Of a stretch of 64,000 bases of DNA, positions 8,118 to 17,416 are shown piece after piece. The translations under genes were made by a program, and so were the position numbers. The notes beneath the pieces are model-generated. The model was not told the origin of the DNA, searched no databases, and saw only the letters and a program-made list of their open reading frames with translations. Numbering within the stretch: the first letter of the stretch is position 1; each line of letters opens with the position of its first letter. This stretch comes from Prorocentrum cordatum (Eukaryota > Sar > Dinophyceae > Prorocentrales > Prorocentraceae). The DNA is taken from assembly GCA_963575745.1 (NCBI GenBank), contig CAUYUJ010016148.1, forward strand, positions 81,518-145,517, read 5' to 3'.

Positions 8118-8819
8118 ATGTCGCGGGGCGCGGCGGGGCTCGGCGCGGCACGCAGCGCCGCCCGGCGCCGCGGGCGCCGCGGGCTTGCCGCCGGCCTCGG
8201 CCGCGCTTGCCGGCCGCCGCTGCTCGCGGTGCTTCTGCTGGGAGCTTTTGGCACGCGCTGGCCTGGAGGAGGCGGCTTCTGCGCCCCCGCGCCATGGGCC
8301 CGCGGCGGGCGCGCGCTCCACTCGCCGCGGGCCGCGGGCGACGCTGCTGCGGCGGCCGCCGGGGGTGCCCCGGCGGCGGCGGCGGCGGCGGCGCCCGAGG
8401 TCGGGGGGGCGGAGAGGGCCATTCGCGCCATGTACGCGGCGGTGCTCGCCGGGGACGTGGATGCGGCGATGGCCTTCGTCGATCCCGAGGTGGTCTACGA
8501 GGACACCACGTTTTCCGAGCCGCTGGACTACAGTGGGGTGCGGGAGCTCTTTGGGGAGGTGCGGGAGAAGCTGCCAGAGGACTTCCAGTTCGTCATCGAC
8601 GAGGTCGCCGACGGCGGGACCGCGGTGGGCCTCACCTACCACGCGGAGCTCTCGGGCACGCCCCTCCAGGGCTCCAAGGGCACCGCCTTCTACAGGTACA
8701 ATCCTGAGACGTTCAAGCTCGTGTACTGCCGGGAGTGCAACGAGCCGTCCGTGAAGATGGGGAGCGGCGCGCTGGACATGCTCCGCATCATGGCGCCGTT
8801 CCTGAGGGGCTCGCGGTAG
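8118..8819 (+). CDS. Plastid-targeted NTF2/SnoaL-fold protein
   Basis: Complete single-exon gene of 233 codons, ATG to TAG. Residues 1-60 are Arg/Ala-rich with a hydrophobic core (PPLLAVLLLGAF, about 32-43) and then GGGFCAPAPWARGGR. This is the layout of a dinoflagellate bipartite plastid leader: a signal sequence, then a transit part opening with a Phe-containing motif. An Ala-rich linker precedes the domain, about 98-225: RAIRAMYAAVLAGDVDAAMA, FVDPEVVYEDTTFSEPLDY, FQFVIDEVADGGTAVGLTY, GSKGTAFYRY. This matches the cone-shaped NTF2-like/SnoaL-like family known from plant and algal plastid proteins of uncertain function. No catalytic assignment is possible. The ATG is the first in frame that keeps the leader. 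The lack of introns amid intron-rich neighbours could mean a retroposed copy, but no poly(A) or spliced-leader relic was seen. Confidence 0.85.
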   Translation: MSRGAAGLGAARSAARRRGRRGLAAGLGRACRPPLLAVLLLGAFGTRWPGGGGFCAPAPWARGGRALHSPRAAGDAAAAAAGGAPAAAAAAAPEVGGAERAIRAMYAAVLAGDVDAAMAFVDPEVVYEDTTFSEPLDYSGVRELFGEVREKLPEDFQFVIDEVADGGTAVGLTYHAELSGTPLQGSKGTAFYRYNPETFKLVYCRECNEPSVKMGSGALDMLRIMAPFLRGSR

Positions 8820-8825
8820 CCCACG

Positions 8826-8885
8826 CGCCTCCTCCTCCTCGTCCTCCTCCTCCTCGTCCTCCTCCTCCTCCTCCTCCTCCTCCTG
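8826..8885 (+). repeat. (CTC)n tract
   Basis: CTC triplets interrupted by GTC begin 7 bases after the stop codon of the upstream gene. Confidence 0.9.
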
Positions 8886-9025
8886 ACCGTCTTCCCAGCG
8901 TTTCTGACATAGTGTGGTGGCCCAAGCTCGCGCTGGCGAGTCTGCGCGACACACATCCCGAAACTGCGTCTGATCCGCAAGCGCTGCCCCGTCTCATCGC
9001 CTCCCCCGCCTCGCCGACTTCGCAG

Positions 9026-9119
9026 TCCTGAGCGGGCCCGACCTCCACAGGGAGCGCGGGCCCAGCGCCGTTGCCCGCATGGGCACCGTGTCCCGCGCCG
9101 CCCACGGCACGCTGCCGAG
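9026..9119 (+). CDS. Candidate small coding exon
   Basis: Bounded by CTTCGCAG and a GT donor (CCGAG|GTGG). Frame after two bases: LSGPDLHRERGPSAVARMGT then VSRAAHGTLP. GC-rich and stop-free, but short and of no recognised family. Confidence 0.35.
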
Positions 9120-9336
9120 GTGGAGTTCACACAGATCATGCTCTCTATTCTGTCGCCCTGCCTCGTGGCCCCGGTCTTGCCGGGCTGCCAGCGCAGGCGT
9201 GATGGTCATTCTGTGTTCCAGCACCGCCACGGTCTCGCCTGGCCTCTCGGCGCCGTTGCGAGAGCACACCGTGCCCAGAGGTCCCTCGGAGCAGCGGAAA
9301 AAAAGTCGGCGATGCATCTCGGGAGCCTCGAGACGG

Positions 9337-9541
9337 GGGTCAGTGCAGACGGGGGTCAGCCAGAGCGCCGGATCTTGCAGGATCCTGCAGCGCCAGGGTC
9401 GCATTGACCCGGGTTTGGGTGCAGGATCCTGCAGGATCCTGCAGGATCCTTCGCATTGACCCGGGTTTGGGTGCAGGATCTTGCAGGATTGTGTAGGCCT
9501 GATTGACCCGGGTCTGGATTGACCCGGGTCAGAAGATCCCC
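9337..9541 (+). repeat. GGATCCTGCA module, copy 2
   Basis: Near-identical to 3957-4172 over about 200 bp, in the same orientation, differing by single bases and a few indels. It is followed directly by a right-end fragment of MITE-H (GCATCGCCGATTCCAGCTCG). Confidence 0.8.
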
Positions 9542-9580
9542 GAGCATCGCCGATTCCAGCTCGATGCTTCCCCCCTGTGC

Positions 9581-9777
9581 GGGCAATGTCTATATCCACA
9601 TCCAGTGCGTCTTGGAGTTTCGGGCTCTCTTCCCAAGAAACATGAGGCGCACTGGATGTGGATTATAGTCTGCCTCCAAAAAGGCCAAAGTTTTATCCAT
9701 ATCCAGTGCGCCTCGGCCTTGCGGCGCCCCTTCCGAGAAAGTCCAAGACGCACTGGGTATGGATATAGATATTGCCC
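9581..9777 (+). mobile_element. TATCCA two-level inverted-repeat element
   Basis: Outer inverted ends GGGCAATGTCTATATCCACA and ATGGATATAGATATTGCCC. An inner inverted pair, GAGGCGCACTGGATGTGGAT and ATCCATATCCAGTGCGCCTC, lies within. The structure is about 197 bp. Degenerate relatives are at 2262-2396 and 11478-11600. No coding content. Confidence 0.7.
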
Positions 9778-9960
9778 CCCCCCTGGGCCGGCCCCTCCCC
9801 GCCCGTTGCCGCTCCTCCGTTGGGCCCAGACCTCCGACGAGCTTTTTTTGTGTCTCAGTCCTGGCGTGCTCCTTCGGTTGTCGGCTCCGGGGGCCCGCGG
9901 GGCCATCCGGGGTGGATCTGTGGGAGAGAAGCGGTCCGGACCCCCCAGGCCGCGCACGGT

Positions 9961-10028
9961 GCAGGAGGGAAAACACACACACACACGCACACACACACAC
10001 ACACACACACACGCACGCACACACACAC

Positions 10029-10062
<34 letters not shown>

Positions 10063-10225
10063 CGACGCAGTTGAGCGTCGATTCCCCAGAAAAGATGGGA
10101 ACACATGGGAAGCGGGGAAGACGGGAAGCCCACCAACTTGCAAAACATACGTAAGTATGGGGAACCCTGGGGTTCGTGTGTCTTTATTTGTATTTGTGTG
10201 TGTGTGTGTCCCTGGGTCCCTTTCA
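9961..10225 (+). mobile_element. IL-1 copy 3, expanded by a CA microsatellite
   Basis: Starts GCAGGAGGGAAAACACAC and ends CTGGGTCCCTTTCA. The usual CACACAGACACA start has grown into about 90 bp of CA repeat (9971-10062), so the copy is 265 bp. The rest (GATGGGAACACATGGGAAG, TTTATTTGTATTTGTGTG) is typical. No clean target duplication remains. Confidence 0.75.
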
Positions 10226-10299
10226 GTGGAAAAGGCACGATCGGCGGACATCAGGAGCAGTGGCTTCAGACATCAGCCCTCCCCCGTCGCGAAGCCCTG

Positions 10300-10427
10300 G
10301 CATCGCTCGGACGTGTGCATGTTTTCCTCGGCGAGAACCATGGAGGAGCATCCTTGATGGTTTGGCAAAAAAAAAAAACGCGCACGAAACCGAACAAACA
10401 CACAGGGAATGGACGTCCCAGCGATGG
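10300..10427 (+). mobile_element. MITE-D copy
   Basis: GGCATCGCTCGGACGTGTGC at the left and GGACGTCCCAGCGATGGC at the right. The interior GAGGAGCATCCTTGATGG, A tract and CGCACGAAACCGAAC match 5138-5276. Confidence 0.7.
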
Positions 10428-10494
10428 CGAGAAGCCGCCACGCGGTTTCTTGTTTTTGTCGACCTTCGGGGCCTCTGGGGCCCCCCGCCTTTTT

Positions 10495-10659
10495 TCAGGA
10501 GGGGAAAAAACACACACAGACACAATTATTCGTCGATTTTTAGGAAAATATAGGAAAATATGGGAAGTGGGGGGGAAGACGATAATCCAAAAAATATGGG
10601 AAAATATGGGGAGTATTTTTATTTGTGTGTATTTATTTGTGTGTCCTGGGCCCCCCGCC
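10495..10659 (+). mobile_element. IL-1 copy 4 with 17-bp flanking repeats
   Basis: TCAGGAGGGGAAAAAACACA start and typical A/G then T-rich body. The end reads GGGCCCCCCGCC instead of GGGCCCCTTCA. A 17-bp direct repeat, GGGCCCCCCGCCTTTTT, sits at 10478-10494 and 10648-10664. The left flank thus resembles the right end of this same copy. Confidence 0.8.
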
Positions 10660-10763
10660 TTTTTGCGGAGGCTCGAGCACCGCAGCGCCGGGCCTCGGCC
10701 TCTCTGGGGGGGCTGCTCCTCGGGTGCCGCCCGGGGGCCGCGCGGCCGTGAGGGGTAATTAAT

Positions 10764-10930
10764 TCAGGAGGGGAAGAAACACACAGACACAATTAATCGT
10801 CGACTCCCAGGAAAATATGCAAAAATATGGGAAGTGGTGGGGAAGACAAAAACCCACAAAAAATTTTGGAAAATATGGGGGATAATTTTATTTGTGTGTA
10901 TTTATTTGTGTGTGTTCCAGTTCCCCTTCA
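10764..10930 (+). mobile_element. IL-1 copy 5
   Basis: TCAGGAGGGGAAGAAACACA...CCCCTTCA, 167 bp, with exact TTAAT duplications at 10759-10763 and 10931-10935. Confidence 0.9.
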
Positions 10931-10988
10931 TTAATGCCCGTGGCGGAGCGCTGGTCTCGGGGACGGGGTCGAGGGTTCCAGGACCCGG

Positions 10989-11194
10989 CGCCTAGGCTGA
11001 AGTCGGGCGTGTCCCCCTACAGGGGGGATTTTCGGCGAAAAATATAGCCCAAAAAATAACCAAAGAATGCTCAAAAAATAGTCTGGAGACGATGTTTTCA
11101 AGTAGTTGTTTTACCTTTTTGGAGTATGTTTGGGGTCTTGCTTATTTTTTGCAAATCCCCTTGTAGGGGGACACGCCCGACATAAGCCTAGGCG
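10989..11194 (+). mobile_element. MITE-I copy
   Basis: Long inverted ends of about 45 bp: CGCCTAGGCTGAAGTCGGGC then GTGTCCCCCTACAGGGGGAT, mirrored at the right as ATCCCCTTGTAGGGGGACAC then GCCCGACATAAGCCTAGGCG. The centre is AT-rich (AAAAAATAACC, GTATGTTTGGGGTC). Relatives are at 19331-19528 and 29130-29245. Confidence 0.8.
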
Positions 11195-11200
11195 GGGCGT

Positions 11201-11437
11201 TTCAAGCAGTGGCGAAGCGTCCTGTCTCGCCTATAGCCCTACCAGACAATGTTCTGACAACCTGTTGTGGCTTCCACGAAGTGTTCTCAGAACAGTTATG
11301 GCGGAGTCTGTCTTGCTTTATCACATCGGGTTTTTGTTCTAAGAGCATTCTTTTTGTTCTTCGAACTTTTCCGGGTTCTAAGAACATTTTGTGGTAGGAC
11401 TACAGGAATGCCAAGACGGTCGGTCCCTGCTCAAAAG
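11201..11437 (+). mobile_element. MITE-J copy
   Basis: Starts TTCAAGCAGTGGCGAAGCGT and ends GGTCGGTCCCTGCTCAAAA, an imperfect inverted pair. The interior has repeated GTTCTAAGAACATT and AACAATGTTCTGACAA hairpin blocks. Copies lie at 16690-16914 and, reversed, at 51991-52226. Confidence 0.75.
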
Positions 11438-11477
11438 TTATACATGACCGCCGCCCGGAGCGTCAGTTTTCGGAGCC

Positions 11478-11600
11478 TTGGCAGGCGGTGGACATGGACA
11501 TGTTCGGGCCCCCGGGGGCCGAAATGTATCCACATCCACCGCCCGCTAGGGCACCAGGACGTCGGTTCCCAGGCGGTGGATATGGATAAATCCCCGCCTC
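11478..11600 (+). repeat. Degenerate TATCCA-type inverted repeat
   Basis: GGCAGGCGGTGGACATGGAC, AATGTATCCACATCCACCGC and GGCGGTGGATATGGATAAAT form inverted blocks related to 9581-9777. Confidence 0.5.
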
Positions 11601-11653
11601 GCACCGGCGCACTGGCCGAAGAAGGAAAGAATGGCATGAGCATGGAACTCCTC

Positions 11654-11819
11654 TCAGGAGGGGGAGAAACACACAGACACAATTAATCGTCGATTCCCAA
11701 GAAAATATAGGAAAATATGGGAAGTGGGGGGGAAGACAAAAACCCAGAAAATATAGGAAAATATTGGGGAATCCTTTTATTTGTGTGTGTATTTATTTGT
11801 GTGTCCTGGGGCCCCTTCA
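11654..11819 (+). mobile_element. IL-1 copy 6
   Basis: TCAGGAGGGGGAGAAACACA...GGGGCCCCTTCA, 166 bp, with exact TCCTC duplications at 11649-11653 and 11820-11824. The sequence just right of it is the core and right arm of an FB element. Confidence 0.9.
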
Positions 11820-11824
11820 TCCTC

Positions 11825-11905
11825 GGGGGCCAGGGGCGGCACCGGAGGCGCCACCAGGAGGTCACCGCCGCTCCAAGCAATCCGCGCGGACCTCCGCAAG
11901 GTCCC
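11825..11905 (+). mobile_element. FB fragment, core and right arm
   Basis: GGCCAGGGGCGGCACCGGAG, then GCAATCCGCGCGGACCTCCG. The left arm is missing. Confidence 0.45.
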
Positions 11906-11945
11906 CCAAACTTGCTGGCACTTAGGGCTTCTTGCTTTCCTTGTG

Positions 11946-12136
11946 TACGGTAGGTTCGCGTCGTGCCGACCGGCGCGACCCCGCCGCCAGCGTTCAACAC
12001 TGAACGCCGCCGGCGACCCAGAATCGGTCGATGTTGAACGATCGGACGTTCCGGAAAGGGCCAATCGCTCCAGGTTGAACGGTCCCCGTGAGGCCAGGAA
12101 CCACCGCCGGGGGTCGACACGACAGGAGCCTGCCGT
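11946..12136 (+). mobile_element. MITE-E copy
   Basis: ACGGTAGGTTCGCGTCGTGC at the left and GTCGACACGACAGGAGCCTG at the right. Internal palindromes GCGTTCAACACTGAACGC and CGATGTTGAACGATCG are present. Same orientation as 2585 and 29328. Confidence 0.75.
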
Positions 12137-12309
12137 GAGGGGATTGGATGCGTAACCCGAGGGTTTGGCAGGTACCCAGTTGGTGCCTGTGGCCGCCGTG
12201 GGCGCCTCGTGGGCGCCCCGCGCTGAGGGGGTAGCCCGGGCCCCGAGGTTTCTGTTGGTGCCCAGCTGGTCCCGGGTGGGTGCGCGGTCGTGAGCGCCCG
12301 CGGGGGCCT

Positions 12310-12530
12310 CGTGAGCGCCACATAGCTGGCACCACACAGAATTGCACCACATGGATTGCACAACATAGCTCGTGCCACGTAGCTTGCACGACACATCTTG
12401 CACCACGTAGCTCGCACCACATGCACTGCACAACATGGCTTGCACCGCGCAGCTTTCGCTTCATAGAATGCACCACGTAGCTTACACATAGTTTGAACCA
12501 TCTAGCTTGCACCACATAATCCGTAAGGGG
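12310..12530 (+). repeat. ~15-bp tandem repeat (TTGCACCACATAGC)
   Basis: About 14 degenerate units of TTGCACCACGTAGC type. It follows about 170 bp of unique-looking sequence (12137-12309) in which nothing was recognised. Confidence 0.85.
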
Positions 12531-12649
12531 CTTTGCCCTATGCAGCTGACCCCCTGTTTAGCAGAATGGTATATGCCAAGGCTCTCTTGGGATGCATGGG
12601 CGCCGACTTGAAGCAATATCGGAACCTCATGGGAGGACGGCTGGTTTTC

Positions 12650-13225
12650 GTGGCGTCATTTGCAAGAAATCGTGGCCTCACGGGAACGAATCTTGGACAA
12701 TTCGCCAGGGATCGTGGCCTCGGGGGCGCGAGTCTGGCGTGATTTGCATGGGATCGTGGCCTCAGGGGCGCGAGCGCGGCGCAATGTACGAGGTATCACT
12801 TACAACGGATGATGGCTTCGGGGTCGCGGATGGCACATAATTTATGAGGGCCCGCGGCTTCGGGTGCCAGAATCTGCCGTAAGTTGCCGGGGATCGTAGC
12901 CGCAGGGGCGGGATTTTAGGTCTTGTTTAAAATGGATCGTGGTTTCGGGGTCGCATCTTTGTATACATTAATACAGATTGGTAGCCTCGGGGGCGCGAAT
13001 ATTGCATCATTCTTCCTCTTTCATTCTGTATATATATACATATATATATATGTTATAGGGATCGCGGCCTTTTGGGCGCGAATCATGCGTAATTGACATG
13101 GGTCGCGGCCTCGAGGACGCGAATCTTATGTAATGTGGCCTCGGCGGCATGAATAGAATTGAACTCATGAGGGATGGTAGTCTCGGGGGGTTCGAGTCTC
13201 GCGTCATGTGCTAAGATGGGTCCGG
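12650..13225 (+). repeat. ~40-50-bp tandem repeat (GGGATCGTGGCCTC)
   Basis: Twelve or so degenerate units of the form GGGATCGTGGCCTCAGGGGC, GCGAATCTGGCGTAATTTGC. One unit carries an expanded (TA)n tract near 13028-13054. Confidence 0.8.
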
Positions 13226-13660
13226 GCGCGAATCTGGTTTATTCTTACACGGGGAATTCTGAGAACTTCAGCAGGCTTTGGTAACGAGGGCTGTTTTCGG
13301 CTCCCCCCCTCGCGCGGATCAGTAACAACTCGCACGGAGCAGAACCATGATAACATGGGGATGCAGTTGTTGGCTTGGGCATGTATCGCGCGTCATGTTG
13401 CCTCCAACCCACCCACCCACGCAGTAGATAACATAATGCCCGCCGCCCCACCCACCTCCATAGCAGCAGCGCCTGCTGCTCAGCGCATAGGTATAGCTTT
13501 CGCCCACGGCGGCCCCCCTGCCGCCACCTGCCGCTGCCGCTGCCGAACTGCGCAAAGACGGGTCATGCTTGTTCTTCTGCGTGCAGCGTATGGCCCCGTT
13601 GCGGTCAGGCAGCTTCCCTCTCCACAGTGGATGCGGCAGGGAGGCTGATGAGCAGGAGAG
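13226..13660. other. Spacer, open but unrecognised
   Basis: A 146-codon open frame (13208-13648) crosses this stretch, but it starts inside the tandem repeat and has no family resemblance or coding-like periodicity that convinces. Otherwise nothing seen. Confidence 0.3.
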
Positions 13661-13663
13661 ATA

Positions 13664-13760
13664 ATGATTATGGTGGTGGTGATGATGGCGATGATGGTGG
13701 TGGTGGTGGTGGTGATGATGTCAATGACGATGGTGAAGAAGAGGAGGACGAGGAACGATC
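13664..13760 (+). repeat. GGTGATGATG low-complexity tract
   Basis: Degenerate ATG/GTG triplets passing into GAAGAGGAGGACGAGGA. Confidence 0.8.
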
Positions 13761-14204
13761 ACCACACGTTCTCCTGTGACTGCAGATGGGGAACCACATA
13801 CGTTCTGGTGCACCCTTTGCCGCTGCCACTTCCGCACGTTCTTTCTTCGAACTCGCACTTCTGCTGGTTGTTGCCGCTCAAGTCATCCTCCTCCTCGCCC
13901 TCCTCCCTCTCCCTCCTAGTCCTTGAAATTGTGAGTAGAACGTGCAGAGGAGACTGGAAGCTAGAATTTACACTGGAACTAGAATTGCCACCGTGATGCT
14001 CAGGACTGGTACTTGTTTCTGAATCCCGACATCCGCAGCCTGGTGTCTCCACAAGGGAGCTGGCGGGATTACACCACATAGCCCGCACCAGATATTGTGA
14101 AGGCCTTGCGGCCGGTGCCGCGGACCCAGAAGGGCGACGACGACGACAACGCCAACGACGAGCTGATGACACTGCCACGGGCTCGGGACATGGTGCGGGC
14201 GGTT

Positions 14205-14500
14205 GAGGGAGGAGGGAGGAGGAGGAGGAGGAAGGAGGAAGGAGGAAGGAGGAAGGAGGAAGAAGGAAGGAGGAAGGAGGAAGGAGGAAGGAGGAAGGAG
14301 GAAGGAGGAAGGAGGAAGGAGGAAGGAGGAAGGAGGAAGGAGGAGGAGGAGGAGGAGGAGGAGGAGGAGGGGGGAGGGAGGAGGAGGAGGAGGAGGATAA
14401 CAAGGAGGAGGAGAAGGAGAAGAACAATCAGGAGGAGGAGGAGGAGGAGGAGGAGAAGGAGCAGGAGGAGGAGCAGGAGGAGCAGGAGAAAGAGAAGGAG
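14205..14500 (+). repeat. GGAGGAA heptad and GGA microsatellite
   Basis: About 20 copies of GGAGGAA grade into GGA triplets. On the complementary strand this gives repeating SSFLLPP frames, a by-product of the 7-bp unit cycling through three frames. Confidence 0.95.
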
Positions 14501-14890
14501 GTGGAACAGTGTAAACCCAAGACCCATTGACAATGTTGAAACACACCCTCCCTCCAAGATCCCGCTTCATAGGCCCCTACAAGGGATCATTTCCACTGAG
14601 GGAATTGCCCCGTGCCCCGTCGGGGGGCAACCGTGTAACCATCTCGAAGCTTGCCAAAGCACCATTCTCAGCGTTTCAACGCCACGAGTTAACCTGACTT
14701 TTACGTCTAGGCGATCCTGAATCGCGGCAGAACTCGGTTTCTGGGACTTCAACAACGCGAATCAACATTACAGTTGCGCCCTGACAATCCTGAATCGCTC
14801 CAAAACGCTATTTCTGGTACGGTTGCCATGGGAAGCATGGAATTGCGAGAGCCACAATGAAGAAAGAGCCGCCCTCAGTCCATGACAACG
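14501..14890. other. Spacer, nothing recognised
   Basis: AT-moderate sequence between two repeat arrays, without exon-like islands. It contains a short inverted GCCCCGTGCCCCGTCGGGGGC. Confidence 0.4.
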
Positions 14891-14894
14891 TCTT

Positions 14895-15330
14895 GCAGCA
14901 TTGCAGTACGAGTGTGCGAGGCGCCAAGGCAAGGGCCACATTTTGAAAACGACCCGCCTCAATCCGTGAAACACTTACACATGTTTAAAGCGAAAATGCG
15001 CGGCGCCAAGGCGAGCCGGCCTCAATCTGTGAAGTTTGTGCAATGTTTCAAGCCAATGAGCGCGTCGCTAAGGCGATGCCTACATTTTGACAAAGACCTG
15101 CCCTTAATCCGTGAACAGCTCGTGCAGTTGTAGAACGAATGTGCGCGTCGCTAAGGCGAGAGCCACATTTTGACAGCCACGTGCCCTCAATTCCTGAAGC
15201 TCTTTCAAATTTCCAACGAATGTGCACGGCGCCAAGGCGACAGACGCATTTTGAAAACTACCCGCCATCAATCCGTGAAGCTCTTGCAAATGTTTGAAAC
15301 GAGTGTGCGCAGCGCTAAGGCGAGACCCGA
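14895..15330 (+). repeat. ~85-90-bp tandem repeat, five units
   Basis: Units contain GTGCGCGTCGCTAAGGCGAG, CCACATTTTGAAAACGACC, then CCGCCTCAATCCGTGAAGCT and CTTGCAAATGTTTCAAACGA. The repeat GCTAAGGCGAG at about 15065, 15150, 15315 and 15551 marks the period. A last partial unit follows the palindromic pair at 15546-15600. Confidence 0.8.
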
Positions 15331-15332
15331 AT

Positions 15333-15545
15333 CATCAGGGGTAACTCGGGTCAGGGCTAACTCGGGTTCGTTTTTCAGGAATCCGAACCCGACTTACCGC
15401 GGACCCGAGTTACCCCGGATAATTCGGGCGTCCAGAGCCCCAAATCATCAGGGGTATCTCGGGTCAGGGCTAACTCGGGTTCCTTTTTCGGGAATCCAAG
15501 CCCGAGTTACCGCGGACCCGAGTTACCCCGGATAACTCGGGCGCC
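15333..15545 (+). repeat. Two-unit ~107-bp palindromic tandem repeat
   Basis: Each unit has GGGGTAACTCGGGTCAGGGC, TAACTCGGGTTCGTTTTTCA and the inverted ACCCGAGTTACCCCGGATAA. The two units differ by only a few bases. The pair interrupts the tandem array on either side, since GCTAAGGCGAG occurs on both flanks. Confidence 0.8.
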
Positions 15546-15689
15546 CAACGCTAAGGCGAGAGTCACACTTCGGAAACGCCCCGCCCTCCAGTTGTGAAGC
15601 TCCTGTCGACGTGGGTCCTAAGTGATGGTGAGGAAGTCTCGGGCGAAGCGCCCGGCCCGCCCTTTCGACCAGCCGCGGGGTGCGACAGA

Positions 15690-16115
15690 AGGAAGGGAGG
15701 AGGAGGAGGAGGACAAGGAGAGGGAGGGGAGGAGGAGAAGGAGGAGGAGAAGGAATGGAGGAGGAGGAGGAGGAGGAGGAGGAGAAGGACAAGGAGAAGG
15801 CGGGGAGGAGGAGAAGGAGGAGGAGAAGGAATGGAGGAGGGAGGAGGAGGAGGAGGAGGAGGAGGGAGGAGGAGGAGGAGGAGGAGGAGGAGGAGGAGGA
15901 GAAGGAATGGAGGGGAGGAGGAGGAGGAGGAGGAGGAGGAGGAGGAGGAGGAGGAGGAGGAGAAGGAGGGGAGGAGGAGGAGGAGGAGGAGGAGGAGGAG
16001 GAGAAGGAATGGAGGAGGAGGAGGAGGAGGAGGAGGAGGAGGAGGAGGAGGAGGAGAAGGAGGAGGAGGAGGAGGAGGAGGAGGAGAAGGACGAGGAGAA
16101 GGAGGGGAGCGGGCT
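15690..16115 (+). repeat. (GGA)n purine tract
   Basis: More than 400 bp of GGA with AAG slips. It gives Pro/Ser/Leu frames on one strand and Glu/Arg/Gly frames on the other. Similar tracts lie at 16248-16296 and 16493-16569. Confidence 0.95.
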
Positions 16116-16307
16116 GTCGCCTCGGGGGCGGGCCAGGGCGGGGGCCCGGGCCAGGGCCGGGGCCAGGGGCCGAGGCCAGGGCCGGGGCCGGGGCCCAGGG
16201 GGCCGAACCCGGGGCTGTGCCTGGGGCGGGGGCCAGGGCTGGGGCAGGGAGGAGGAGGAGGAGGAGGAGGAGGAGGAGGAGGAGGAGGAGGAGGACCCAG
16301 ACCCCCT

Positions 16308-16470
16308 CGAGCAATGAAAAAATCACGACGGGAGGTTTTTCCTAGTTTTCGGCCTCCGGGGGCCCTCACCGGGCCTCGGGAGCGTCAAAAAACGATTCAG
16401 GATGAAAAACCGGTCATGGGGAAAGGGTCGGGACCTCTGGGGGTCGACGTAATGAAAAAATCATGACGTC
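16308..16470 (+). mobile_element. MITE-G copy with direct flanking repeats
   Basis: The core TTTTCGGCCTCCGGGGGCCC, GGGAGCGTCAAAAAACGATT and CAGGATGAAAAACCGGTCAT is bracketed by AATGAAAAAATCA(C/T)GACG at 16313-16331 and again at 16451-16469. GGCCAGGGCTGGGGCAGGGA followed by GGA repeats also occurs on both sides (16230 and 16473). The whole block therefore lies within a local duplication. Confidence 0.6.
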
Positions 16471-16689
16471 GGGGGCCAGGGCTGGGGCAGGGAGGAGGAG
16501 GAGGAGGAGGAGGAGGAGGAGGAGGAGGAGGAGGAGGAGGAGGAAGAGGAGGAGGAGGAGGAGGAGGAGCCTAGGCGCTTCTTATGTATGACCAACTCGG
16601 CCTCCTGCCCGGGCCGGGGCCAGGGAACCCTTCTATCCAGGAGAAGCGAATAAGCTCTAGCCCGCCAGGGCCTGCACCAGGGGCTCGGG

Positions 16690-16914
16690 GGCGAAGCGTC
16701 CTGGCGTGCCGATGATCCTACCAAACAATGTTGTAAGAACCTTTTGTGGTTCCCACGCGATGTTCTTAGAGCATTTCTGGCTGGGGCTGTCTTGTTTTGA
16801 CTCATCGGGTTTATGTTCTAAGAGCATTGTTTTTGTTATCAAAACATTTTTGGGTTCGAAGAACATTTCGTGGTAGGACTACAGGAATGCCGGGACGGTC
16901 GGTCCCTGCTCAAC
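16690..16914 (+). mobile_element. MITE-J copy inside a ~60-bp duplication
   Basis: GCGAAGCGTCCTGGCGTGCC...GACGGTCGGTCCCTGCTCAA. It is flanked by a long direct repeat: AGCGAATAAGCTCTAGCCCG then CCAGGGCCTGCACCAGGGGC at 16631-16692, and again at about 16922-16976. This copy lacks the TTCAAGCAGTG tip seen at 11201. Confidence 0.7.
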
Positions 16915-17232
16915 TTGTATCCGGGAGAGGCGAATAAGCTCTAGCCCGCCAGGGCCTGCACCAGGGGCTCGGGGGCAGAAAAAACATACCGAGAGCTTAT
17001 CTAAGAGGTCATTTTGCATGGCGCCCGAGAGCTTACCCGGGTGAGCCCAGAGCTGAAAAAGGGATAGCCCCAGAATTTGTCCGGAATGCCCCAGAGTATC
17101 GTAGGTGAGGGGGTGAGATCGAAGTGGAACGGAGAGCCCCCCTACCGGGAAATCGATTTCGGTTTCGTGTTCGTGCGTGCCGTGCGTGCGGGCGAGGCGA
17201 AGCTGCGTGGGCGGGCGAGAGAAAGTCTCCTG

Positions 17233-17416
17233 TGGCTGAGGCGCGGCCGGACCAAATGTCTCCCTTCCGGGCGGCTGGGGGCCGCGGCGGTGTCCCGCCG
17301 GTGTCCCGCTGGTGTCCCGTGTGGCTGAAGCGCGGCCGGACCAAATGTCTCCCTTCCGGGCGGCCGGGGGCCCGCGGTGTCCCGCCGGTGTCCCGCCGGT
17401 GTCCCGTCGGTGACCC

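Noticed and set aside
13759-14570. Minus-strand SSFLLPP repeat proteins
   Set aside because: By-product of the 7-bp GGAGGAA repeat cycling through frames.
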